In this document: one piece after another, positions 17,504 through 27,600 of the stretch | Layout: each line of letters begins with the position of its first letter | Numbering within the stretch: the first letter of the stretch is position 1 | From: Gemmatimonadota bacterium | Lineage (GTDB): Bacteria; Latescibacterota; UBA2968; UBA8231 | NCBI GenBank assembly: GCA_018660835.1 | Contig: JABJJN010000070.1 | Coordinates: 52,489-116,488, forward strand | Direction of reading: 5' to 3' | DNA length: 64,000 nucleotides | Translations under genes and position numbers: made by a program | Notes under the pieces: model-generated | What the model was told of the DNA's origin: nothing | What the model saw: the letters and a program-made list of their open reading frames with translations, nothing else | Database searches by the model: none

Positions 17504-18505
17504 TTATTCCTCAATGTCGAGTAGCGCTGACACATCCAGCTCACCACTCTCGAGATCGCTATTCATTTCGACCGTGTGCAGCACGAGCGCTGCCTCACGG
17601 CCCAGTCGCCAGAGTGTATCCAGTCGACTTTGCTGATCAGCATCGTCACCAACCAGACCCACGGCAGCGATGACGCCGATCGCATCCTCGCCATACAGGA
17701 CGGGCACCGCTGCGGTGGGGCCGTCGGTCCCTGGTCGTGCGTCTGCGAAGGCGGAGCTGACGATCGATCCATCGCTGATGGAGAAGGTGTCTTGTTCCTG
17801 CAAGTCTTCTGCCTGCTGCAGCACTCCTGCTCCGGTCAGACCGACGGCGGCGACCATCTGCAACGTTTGGCCAGCGGCGTCGGGACGATAGATCGAAGCA
17901 GATTCGAGATCGAGAACGTCAGCGACAACTTGCAGGATCTCCTGATACGCGGCCTCGTGTGTGTCGGATGACATCTGGGCATGGGACAACCGATCCCTGC
18001 CTTCCAGTTCCTTCACTTGCCGTTCAAGTATTTGGTGAGCCGCTCGCACCTCGGCGGTGCGTTCCTGAACCTTCTGCTCCAATTGCTCGTTGTATTGCTC
18101 CAACTCGCGTCGTAACCGTTGGATTTCCAGATGTGTGTGGACCCGGGCAAGCAACTCTGTCGCGTTGAATGGTTTGGTCACGTAATCCACCGCGCCCAAC
18201 TCGAATCCGTGAACGATATCTTCCGTCTCAACTTTGGCGGTCAGGAAGATGACGGGGATATCTCGGGTCTCGGCGTCGGCTTTCAAACGCTTGCAGGTCT
18301 CAAAGCCATCGAGTTCCGGCATCATGACGTCCAACAGAATCAGATCGGGAGACACCTTGCCGACCACGTCCAGAGCCTGAAGACCATTCTGGGCGACGTT
18401 GATCTGATAGTTTTCCTCGCGGAGCACCGTACCAAGAACCTGGATGTTCTGTAAGGTGTCGTCGACGATGAGGATGCGTGCACCCTTGTCGGCTGCTTCG
18501 CTCAT
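17504..18505 (-). CDS. Response regulator with REC, coiled-coil and GAF domains
   Basis: About 333 residues from ATG 18505; an in-frame TTG at 18568 is less likely. The REC domain (residues 8-125) has the acidic pair Asp15-Asp16, phospho-acceptor Asp59 (LILLDVMMP) and the conserved Lys in VTKPF. A coiled coil follows (about 130-180), then a GAF-type domain (about 190-320) with no DNA-binding or catalytic output. Such proteins act as phosphate sinks or relay signals by protein contact. It is the fourth gene of the operon, 93 bases after the CHASE-kinase stop. The neighbouring kinase lacks its own receiver, so this is its most likely partner. Confidence 0.85.
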   Translation of the reverse strand: MSEAADKGARILIVDDTLQNIQVLGTVLREENYQINVAQNGLQALDVVGKVSPDLILLDVMMPELDGFETCKRLKADAETRDIPVIFLTAKVETEDIVHGFELGAVDYVTKPFNATELLARVHTHLEIQRLRRELEQYNEQLEQKVQERTAEVRAAHQILERQVKELEGRDRLSHAQMSSDTHEAAYQEILQVVADVLDLESASIYRPDAAGQTLQMVAAVGLTGAGVLQQAEDLQEQDTFSISDGSIVSSAFADARPGTDGPTAAVPVLYGEDAIGVIAAVGLVGDDADQQSRLDTLWRLGREAALVLHTVEMNSDLESGELDVSALLDIEE

Positions 18506-18598
18506 TGGATTACCTGGTGAGAGGGTCTCAGCCCGTTGTATAGATACGTCCGAAGCACTCGGCTCCAATCGGGTAAGATACAGTGCTGACTGTTAGGA

Positions 18599-20581
18599 TC
18601 AATGGTGTCGGGGATCAAGCCGTTGGCTCTCATGGCTCGTCAGGTCAGCAAAACAGGCGAGTGTCTGCTCCATGCCGGTCATATCGAACCCACTGGCCTG
18701 CTGTTGCAGCCGATTTCCCATTTCCTGCAGTGCAGGATACTCGTGGTCCTCGCCCAGTCTCGAGATCTCCTGAGCGAACTCCTCCACCTCATGGATCGTC
18801 TGTGTCTCTAGCAGGTGTTGGCAGCGAGATGCCTGCGCCGCAAGCAAGGGCCGCAGAGAGGCCGGCATTTCCTGGAAGCCGATGGGAAGACTTTCCGCCA
18901 TGCCCTCCAAGGTTGCCTCCTGCGGTTGACTGAGTTGCTGAATCAAATCATGCGCTCCCACGGAGACATTTGGAACGATCGCCGTGAAGATACTGCCGTG
19001 ACCTTCGCGACTTTCTATGTCGATCCGACCATCCATTAATTCGACGAGTTGTCGGACAATCGTTAGCCCAAGACCGGTCCCACCGTATTCATTGATGCTC
19101 TGGCCATCGCGCTGCCGGAATAGCTCAAAAATGTGAGTCTGTTGATCAGGTGGGATTCCAACCCCCGTGTCAGACACGCGCATGGTCAGATCAACTGTTC
19201 CTGCCTCGACGCCGGGCTGGGCACTTGCCGCAACCCGCACGTACCCCTCCGTAGTGAATTTCAGCGCATTGTCGACCAATGGTTCCAACACGTCGCGCAA
19301 ACGCGCCCCATCGAGGATGAGCACCGGCGGTACAGAGGGATCAATTTGGATTTGCAGGTCAATCTTCTTATTGCGCGCCTGCTGACGGTATTTCTGGCCG
19401 ATATCCGTAAAGATTGCCAGAGCGTCCGTCGGTGCCGTTTGCAGAGCCAGCTGACCTGCCTCGAGTCTCGACAGGTCGAGGATGCCCGAGATGATCAGCA
19501 GGAGACTCTCTGAGCTTTCTTGCATAACGTGCAAGTGCTGTCGCTGCTGTGGGTCGGTAAGTTGCCTGTCCAATACCTCAGCAAAACCCATGATCGCATT
19601 CAGAGGGGTTCTGATCTCGTGAGACACGTTGGCCAGGAAGACGCTCTTGGAGCGATTCGCCGCCTGTGCCTCAAGAACCGAGATTTCCAGTTCCGCCGTA
19701 CGCAGCTCCACCTGTCGCTGAACGCGCAGATTCTGCCGCAACAACAGACCGATGACGAACCCCACCAAAGCGATCACGAGTACCGACCCCATCTGCACAA
19801 CGCGCGCCAGTTCCGTGTCGGCACCACCACGATAATTTGGTTGAACATTCCAGAGAAAACGCCAGTGCACCTGGCCGCTATCGCTGCCGTAGGAATATTC
19901 TTGGACCGATGTGGGAGAGTCTGTCCCCCAGACCCTCTCGACGTGACGGCCGTCGGCACCCTCAGATTCTGCCGTGATCGCCATCTGCAGGCCGTCGGGA
20001 ACGTGCAGGTCTTCGAGATTCTGCAGCAGCGTCGTCAGGTCAATGGTCGTAATGACGGCTCCCATTCTCTCTGCATTCGGTGCCGCCACAGCGAGCAGCG
20101 TCAGCTGGCGTTCTCCATCGGCGAAGGGCGTTCCCATGACAACCCTGTCTGGTAATTCGAGAGCGTCCTCGATCACTCGGACCATCTGCGGAACACGGAT
20201 ATCAGCGCCCGTGGCGACGAGCCCATCGATATCCGTACTCAGCCCGACGACCCAACCTTCTGGCCCCGGCTGAGCAAAAGCGACCGTCTCAAGTGGCACG
20301 GCTGCCTCAAGACCTTCAATCACATCAAGTGCATCGAAGAGCTCGTCTTCATCGACTTCGCTACTCGCATGGAACAGACCCGCTGCGCCACGCAGCTGCG
20401 CCTGGTACGTCGTGAGCCAGAACAGATAGACGTCCGTAATGTTCTGCGTCTCTCGGGCAGCACGCGCCAGCCAGACTTGCCGGGCATTGGCTTCGAGTCG
20501 ATCTCCTGCTGCAAAGGCAGCGACGATGGCAGCAACCAGGCAGATGACGACGACAAGGCGCGGTAGGGTGGATCTACTCAC
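18599..20581 (-). CDS. CHASE-type membrane sensor histidine kinase
   Basis: 660 residues. It has an N-terminal membrane helix (about 8-26), a periplasmic CHASE-like domain (about 35-255, with the signature region QLRGAAGLFHASSEV), a second membrane helix (about 262-282), then HisKA with His321 (SHEIRTPLNAI) and HATPase_c with intact N (LVDNALKFT), G1 (DTGVGIP) and G2 (GGTGLGL) boxes. A C-terminal helical tail of about 90 residues (FAQEISRL ... FDMTGM) resembles the end of the 2039-residue kinase but carries no obvious phospho-His. Its GTG start overlaps the TorT-like stop (GTGA). No receiver domain is present. Confidence 0.92.
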   Translation of the reverse strand: MSRSTLPRLVVVICLVAAIVAAFAAGDRLEANARQVWLARAARETQNITDVYLFWLTTYQAQLRGAAGLFHASSEVDEDELFDALDVIEGLEAAVPLETVAFAQPGPEGWVVGLSTDIDGLVATGADIRVPQMVRVIEDALELPDRVVMGTPFADGERQLTLLAVAAPNAERMGAVITTIDLTTLLQNLEDLHVPDGLQMAITAESEGADGRHVERVWGTDSPTSVQEYSYGSDSGQVHWRFLWNVQPNYRGGADTELARVVQMGSVLVIALVGFVIGLLLRQNLRVQRQVELRTAELEISVLEAQAANRSKSVFLANVSHEIRTPLNAIMGFAEVLDRQLTDPQQRQHLHVMQESSESLLLIISGILDLSRLEAGQLALQTAPTDALAIFTDIGQKYRQQARNKKIDLQIQIDPSVPPVLILDGARLRDVLEPLVDNALKFTTEGYVRVAASAQPGVEAGTVDLTMRVSDTGVGIPPDQQTHIFELFRQRDGQSINEYGGTGLGLTIVRQLVELMDGRIDIESREGHGSIFTAIVPNVSVGAHDLIQQLSQPQEATLEGMAESLPIGFQEMPASLRPLLAAQASRCQHLLETQTIHEVEEFAQEISRLGEDHEYPALQEMGNRLQQQASGFDMTGMEQTLACFADLTSHESQRLDPRHH

Positions 20582-21666
20582 TGCACTCCTGTCACCGTAT
20601 AGGTGGGTCGAAAACCACTGGGCGCAATAGAGGTACCCTGGTCAAAGCCGTCGATATTCTGCTTATCGATGATCTGCAGTCGGGGACCAACGTGACGCAG
20701 AACTGGTTCTCCTTCGAGGATCCGCACCAGCTGATCAACAGCGATGCGACCTTGGATGACGGCTGAATCCGTCGGCGATGCGAGGATGCGGCCACGCCGA
20801 ATACCTCGATAGACGCCGGGCGTCAGATAGTAGGCCAGGACCTTCACCTGCTCAGTCAGACCGCGCTTGCGCAGGATCGTGACCGCCGCCTCGGCAGTGA
20901 CAGCAGTGCCGACGATGTAGTCGATGTCCTCATGTGCATCCAGGATGCCCTTAATCAAGATTTCCTGTGGTTTTCGACCGGTGTCACCAAAACGAGTGGC
21001 GACGACGTCGATGGCGGAACCATCGACGGCTTGGCGAAATCCTTCGTTGCCAGCAACCACCCACCCCGCTCCCTCAGGACCGGGGAACCAGGCGACCCTA
21101 GCCGTGTCCGTCCCTGCAGGATGACGCTCTGCCAGATACTGTCCTGCGAGACCGCCCATCTCACCAAAGGACACGAGGGACTTTGCTTGCAATTGAGCTG
21201 ATCTCATGCCGTTGACTGCATCGACGACGGGGATTCCCGCAGCGGCCAGTTCGCCCACAACGCTGTCCAGTCCAGTGTAGGAGATGGCGCCGACGATCAC
21301 ACCATCTACTCCAGCCACCGCCTGCTGTCGAATCTGCTCGATCTGGCGGTCCAGGTGCTCATATCCTCCTGCTTGAACCAGGTCGATGCCGATTCCCAGA
21401 CGCCTCGCCTCATCGACTACGCCATAGTTCACAGCGAGCCAGTAGGCATCCTTCATGTGCGGAAAAGAGACGGCGATTCGCCAGGCCTTGGTGGCCGAAT
21501 CGAGAGGTACATACTCATGCTGCTCACGCGAACTGCTCTGATCAAAGGACGGATCCCATACCTCGACGGGATAGGGAAACCAATTGTCGTCAGCGCCAGC
21601 GCTCGCACAGCCTGCGATCATACACAAAAGCAAGACAACAGAAGAAGCTCGAAGGGGTTGTATCAC
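20578..21666 (-). CDS. TorT-like periplasmic binding lipoprotein
   Basis: A 362-residue periplasmic binding protein of the LacI/PBP1 fold. The closest match I recognise is E. coli TorT, the TMAO-sensing partner of kinase TorS. Shared blocks include KDAYWLAVNYG, EARRLGIGIDLVQAGGYEHL, VYRGIRRGRI and SGFRPTY. The N-terminus ends in the lipobox IAGC (Cys20), so unlike soluble TorT it is probably lipid-anchored. Its GTG start overlaps the upstream kinase stop, and its own stop overlaps the next kinase start (both GTGA). The ligand is unknown; no TMAO reductase genes are in the window. Confidence 0.85.
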   Translation of the reverse strand: MIQPLRASSVVLLLCMIAGCASAGADDNWFPYPVEVWDPSFDQSSSREQHEYVPLDSATKAWRIAVSFPHMKDAYWLAVNYGVVDEARRLGIGIDLVQAGGYEHLDRQIEQIRQQAVAGVDGVIVGAISYTGLDSVVGELAAAGIPVVDAVNGMRSAQLQAKSLVSFGEMGGLAGQYLAERHPAGTDTARVAWFPGPEGAGWVVAGNEGFRQAVDGSAIDVVATRFGDTGRKPQEILIKGILDAHEDIDYIVGTAVTAEAAVTILRKRGLTEQVKVLAYYLTPGVYRGIRRGRILASPTDSAVIQGRIAVDQLVRILEGEPVLRHVGPRLQIIDKQNIDGFDQGTSIAPSGFRPTYTVTGVQ

Positions 21667-24600
21667 GAGGTCGAACCTGTGGCGGCAGTTAGTTGTTCGA
21701 GCAAATCAAGATATTCTGGCATAGATCCTGCCATGCCGTCCATGTCGAAGGTCGTTGCCTGCGTAACGACGCGTTGCGCCCAATCGCTCAATGGTGAGTA
21801 TCCGTATTCGGTTGCCAGACGCTGTGCCTCATTGGCGAAATCTTCGACTTCGTTGATCGTCAATGTTGCACTGACGGCTTCCCAGGTCGCACGCGTCGCC
21901 TCCAGCGCGGCGAGCAACTCAGGTAACCTAGCTCGTTGGTCCGGAGTAAGATCGCCGGAATCCCAGGCATCAACCGCCTCCTCTGCCTTGCTTTCGGACT
22001 GCGCAATGCGATGCGAGAGAAAGCGAGCCAGTTCAAGAACCAGATCTTCACGAGAAACCGGCTTGCGCAGAAAGCCATCGCATACCTGACTGATCTCGGC
22101 CTCTGATTCCCTCATCACCGATGCCGTCAGGGCGACGATCGGAATGCGTCGCACCGCTTCATCAGCTTTTAAGCGGCGCGATGCCGTAAAGCCATCGAGA
22201 ACTGGCATCTTGATATCCATCAGGACCAGATCAGGTTCCTGTCGCTGGACCATCTCCATCGCCTCCTCACCGTTCTCCGCTTCGATAAACGTAAAGGGAA
22301 AAGGGGAGAGGAATCCTTTGACGAGTTCGCGATTCGTGGGCACGTCGTCGGCTAACAGGATCGTCGCTGCGTCGAATTCGTAGTCATCAACGGGAACGCC
22401 CTCAAGACGAGCGAGGTCCGCCGCTGCCGCAGCAGCGACCTGCACACGGGGTAGTTCAACTATAAATGTCGTCCCCTCACCGGGAGTGCTCGATAGATCG
22501 ATGGATCCACCCATCAGCGTCACGAGTTGGCGCGTGATCGCCAGTCCAAGTCCCGTGCCACCATACTCGTTGATGCTCTGCCCTTCCTGCTGTTCGAAAA
22601 GACCGAAAATTCGTTCGTGCTGATCCGCCGGAATGCCGATGCCTGAGTCCGTTACCTCGATGCGCAGCGTGACCTGTTGGTCACCTGTCGACTCAGCGGC
22701 GGCTCGAACACCCACTTCGCCGGTATCAGTGAACTTGACTGCATTGCTCACGAGATTCACCAGAATCTGTCGCAATCTGATCTCATCGATGATGAGCACA
22801 GCAGGGAAGGACTCGTCGATTTCGATCTTTAGCCCAATGCCCTTCGACTCGGCTCGCTGCCTGAAGAGGCGTTCGAGATCGTACACAACCGAATGCGCAT
22901 CTGCGGGACGGAGCTCGAGATCAAGTTTGCCCGACTCTACCTTTGACAGATCGAGAATGTCATTGATCAATGACAGCAGCGACTTGCCACTTGCCTGAAT
23001 CGAGGCGACAAATTCTCGATGTTGCGGATCCTTGATTGCGCTCTGCAGGATCTCAGTGAAACCAAGAATCGCATTCATTGGAGTACGGATCTCGTGGGAC
23101 ATATTTGCCAGGAAAACACTCTTTGAGCGATTCGCTGATTCAGCCGCCTGTCGTGCTGCCTCGGCACGATCGGTCCGATCACGCAGTGCCTGCAGATCAT
23201 CGAGTCGCTGAAATCCCTCGGACAAGATGCTCGCCAGGTCTGTCAGCAGACCCAGGTGCTCGGTGAAGGCGTTCGGCTCGGCGCTGTTGGCCGCCAGAGT
23301 CCCATGGGTAAAGGGCACGTCGACGACACTGCGAGGACCATCTCGTGTTGTCGGCGGCACAAAGGCCGTCTGAGAATCGCCCTGCTCACCCCAGTCCTCG
23401 CGCTCGTGCATAGCATCTTCGCGGTGCAGATCGGCACGATTCGCAACTTCTCCGTTCTGCCAGAGTTCGATGACCTTGCGCCCATGGACCGGCTTGAGTT
23501 CTGCCCCTCGAAACGAATCGACACCTGTCGTATAGGCTGTTACTCGTGCCTCTTGAACCGACTCAACAACATTGACACCAAACGCCCGAAAGCGAATTCC
23601 ACTGTCTTCCAGAAGTTGGCGCATTGGGTTGAGCAGATCGATGACGCCGCTTGTGCTGTCGAGCGCCCAGACAGCTTCCCGGAAGGTGGCCAGCAGTTGT
23701 TCACGCCGTTCGCGCTCGCGGATCACACTCATATCCGTCACCATGGCGAAGGAACCGAGAGGTTTGCCCTCTTCGTCAAACAAGGGTGTCGCATTTATGC
23801 GGCACGGCACCTGGATTCCATCGGGCCGCAAGACAGAAACCTCGTACGCCCCGGAGATGCCCTCCTTTCGGCGCGCAATCTCCGCGTACAGAATCGCCAG
23901 ATTCTCCTCATCTAAGAAACTCTCCAGCGTCGTTCCCAAAACTTCATCGCGCCTGCGACCAAGGATGGAGCACATGGCGTCGTTGATTTCGACCGTCACA
24001 TTCGATGTGTCGACTCTCCAGAAGCCCTCATTGGCCGTCTCAAGAATCGTACGCTGGCGATGCTCTTCGCGTTCCAGATGGCTGCTGCGTTCCTCCAACA
24101 ACCGTAGGTCATCGGCACGCCGAAATCCTTCGGACAACACGCCGGCCAACTGCTGCAAATAGTCGAGATGGGCGTCGAATGCACTCGGCGTCGGGCTGGA
24201 CACAGCCAGGGTGCCATGAGAAAATGGCATGTCGAGTACGCAGCAGGTCGGCGGCCGAATGAAGGGACGCTCACCAAATGGATCTTCCTCATCGAGGTTG
24301 CGACGATAGGCGACCTCCTGCTGCTGCCACAGGCGCAACGCCACGTTGTCATCATCCTCGAGTTTCTCCGTCACCAGATCACCATCGTCATTGAACATGG
24401 CAATCACCATTCGGGGCTCATCCTCGTCACCCTCCACAAGGTTGATGCCACTATTGGCAAAGGGGACGGCCGCATCCTCCAGGGCTTGCCGTATCGCCGG
24501 CATAATACGATCCAGTTCACTACTGCTCGACAGATTCCAGATGGTGTCGCGTACTGCACTGAGGGCTCTTTCTTCGCGCTCGCGTCGGTCGCGCAGACGA

Positions 24601-27600
24601 TTTCTCTGCAGCAATTGCCGCCCCTGCCAGCCCAGAGCCAGCAAGGTCAATCCAAGAATTGACCAGATCGTAATCTGCTCGACGGGAAGGCGAATTTGCA
24701 CGTCAACCGTCGCTGGTTCTTCGGACGAAACCAGGTCACGATCAATCGCGAAAACCTCGAAGCGATAGTCGCCTGTTGGCAGATTGTCGAACTCGACGCG
24801 AGGACGCGATGTAAGACGCCATTCCGGCTCATGTCCTAGCAATCGATAGCGATACTGCATAGCCCCTGGACGGGTTCGGAAGCTGATCCCGTGAAACTCA
24901 AAGGCGAGCAGACTGGATGTGGAAGGGATTCGAGCCTGAGCAACAGGCCCATAGCGCTGCTCGCCGATGACGTCGGTGATCGCGATCGGAGGTGGTGCCT
25001 CAACGGGGCGATAGCGTGTGATTCCACTGCCAAGTGTTGCCACCCAAATGTTGCCGTCGCTGTCTTCGATGACTTCCTGCACGGAGTCATCGGCGAGACC
25101 ATCGCGCTTCAGCAACGACTGAAAGGCCTCACCATTGTAGTGGCTTGTTCCTGTCGATGAGGAAAACCAGAAAGAGCCGTCCCGCCCCTGCGTGATCCCT
25201 ACAACGTCTTGAACCATCCCCTCAGCTAGAGGCAGATGCGAGACACCCTGATCTTGCAGACGGCTGATTCCAGCACCGGAAGATGCGAGCCAGAGGTCAC
25301 CTTGCGCATCGACATGGATCGCTGACACGCCTCTCTGCATTAGGCCATCTGCAACACCGAATTGACGCAGACTGCCGTCGAGCAACCGCGTCACGCCTGC
25401 GTCCCAGATGGAGGCCCACACACCGCCCGAGGGGTGGGCGCGAACAGAGAGCACGGAACTGTTGGCGAGCCCCTCTTCGACACCGATCTGAGAGAACGCA
25501 CCGTCTTTGTGGCTGATGATTCCTCCGCCCATACTCGCCATCCACAGCGTACCGTCGGCACTTAAACTCATCTGCATGATTCGATTGTAGGGCAGCAAGT
25601 CCTGTTCGGTGAAGGCGGTGAGATCGTCGCCTTGGAAGCGCGAGACACCGCCCTCTGTTCCTATCCAGAGATCACCATTTGGCTCCTGGAGGATGTCGTG
25701 TACCAGATCGTGAGCCAGTCCGTCAGCGGTCGTCCACGTACGCAGACTGTCGCCATCCAGACGACTGAGCCCACCGGCTGTGCCGATCCAGATGCGCCCT
25801 TTCTCGTCCTCGTGCAGAGCTCTCACCTGGTTGTTTGGCAGGCCATCGGCAATGGACCAGGTGCGGAAATCTCCGGCATCGTACCGTGCAAGGCCGCCGG
25901 TCATGGACACCCACAGGTTGCCTTCCTGATCAGCATGAAGATCGTAGAGATACTCGTTACCCAGATCTGTCCACGTCTCAAAACCAGCATCAGGTGTCCA
26001 GCGAAGCGGCTGGCATGTAAACAGATCACCGGGAGTGTAGAGCGACTCACAGGCAGAAATCCACAGGTCACCACGGCGATCCGTCGTCATCGCCTGGACT
26101 GCTGGAAATGGCAGGCCGTCCGCCGTCGTGAGAGAGAGGAATCCATCACCGTCCCGACGACTGAGCCCACCATCACTGCCGATCCACAGAACACCATCGT
26201 CCGCGACGTGGAGGGCTCGTACGTCGTTGCCAGCAAGGCCATCCGTCGTGGTAAAAGGTTGGAAGCTCTCGCCATCAAAACGCACGAGTCCACCGCCTCT
26301 GGTGCCAATCCAGACGATCCCGTCGTGATCCTGTGCCAGCGCCCAGGCCGTGTTGTTGCCAAGTCCATCAGTCGCTGTGTAGTTGAGAAACTGGCCATCT
26401 ACATAGTGACTGAGCCCACCATTGGTGCCCACCCAGAGGGATCCGTCTTCTGCTTCCAGCAAGGCCTGGATCTCGTTGTCTATCAGGCCATCCTGCGTTG
26501 TATAGTTGGTCAGACTGTCTCCTTGGAGCCGTGACAAGCCAGCATTGCTGCCGATCCAGAGCGAACCATCCTTGGTCAGGATCAGCGCCGTGATCGCCTG
26601 ACTGAGGAGTCCATCTGACCTCTTGTAGTGGAGTATCTGAGCCCCATCGTAGCGGTGTAGTCCTCCCTGTGTACCAAACCACAGGTAACCGTTGTGATCT
26701 TGAACGATTGAGCGAGCAATGCCCCCTTGCACGCCGTCAATCACACCCAGCGTCCACCAGGCACCGCGACGGGCCCCTTGTCCGGCACGGATCGGGTTGC
26801 CCGCTCCCAAAGCACGCACGGTACCTTCAGTGGATGGAACACGAAACTCGACGTTGCGCACGGATAGGGGTTCGACGTCGATGGGAATCTCGATCCACGG
26901 TTTCGGCCCCACTTCTACCGTGGCCACATAAGGTCCGGCGGGGACCACGACATCAAAGGCACCGCCAGATTTGCTTGCCAGTCCCACCCAGAGGGCAGAG
27001 TCGTTGACCGCCTGAATGCGGACTCCCGCCCCCGCGATACCGGACCCCAGCTCGTCCCAGAGTGCCCTCCCTTTGACGCTGCCCAGATTGTCGGCATCGG
27101 CAACAAGCACCACATCGCCACGCCGATTGGCGGGACCGACTTTCCCTGTTCGTCGTCCCCAGGCAACCCATGAAAAGGAGCCATCGGGATCGTAGTCACA
27201 CACGACGACGTCGATACTTATCGTTCGCCCTGAGGACATCTGACTCAGCAGATCTGGGTCAAGATCGATACGCCACTCGTACTGTTGCCTGGTACCCTCG
27301 CGACGCCACGCCACGGCCACTTCAGCATCGAGATCGACCGTACGCTGTTGCGCATTTCCCTCGCCACGAAGAGCGAATTGTCGAACCGTGGAGCTTCGGC
27401 CGTGACCCACATCGAGATAAATCTCGATGCCGTCCTCGGAGTCCCAGCCTCTATCAGATCGCGTGTTCACCATGGGGTGGTCATCGCGCACGTCGAAGGC
27501 GACAAGCAGTGACGAGCGCTGTCTGTCGAAAGCGAAACGGACGTGCGCCGACAGATCATCAGGACCCATGGGCGCCACACCGTATTCGGTACGACTCACG

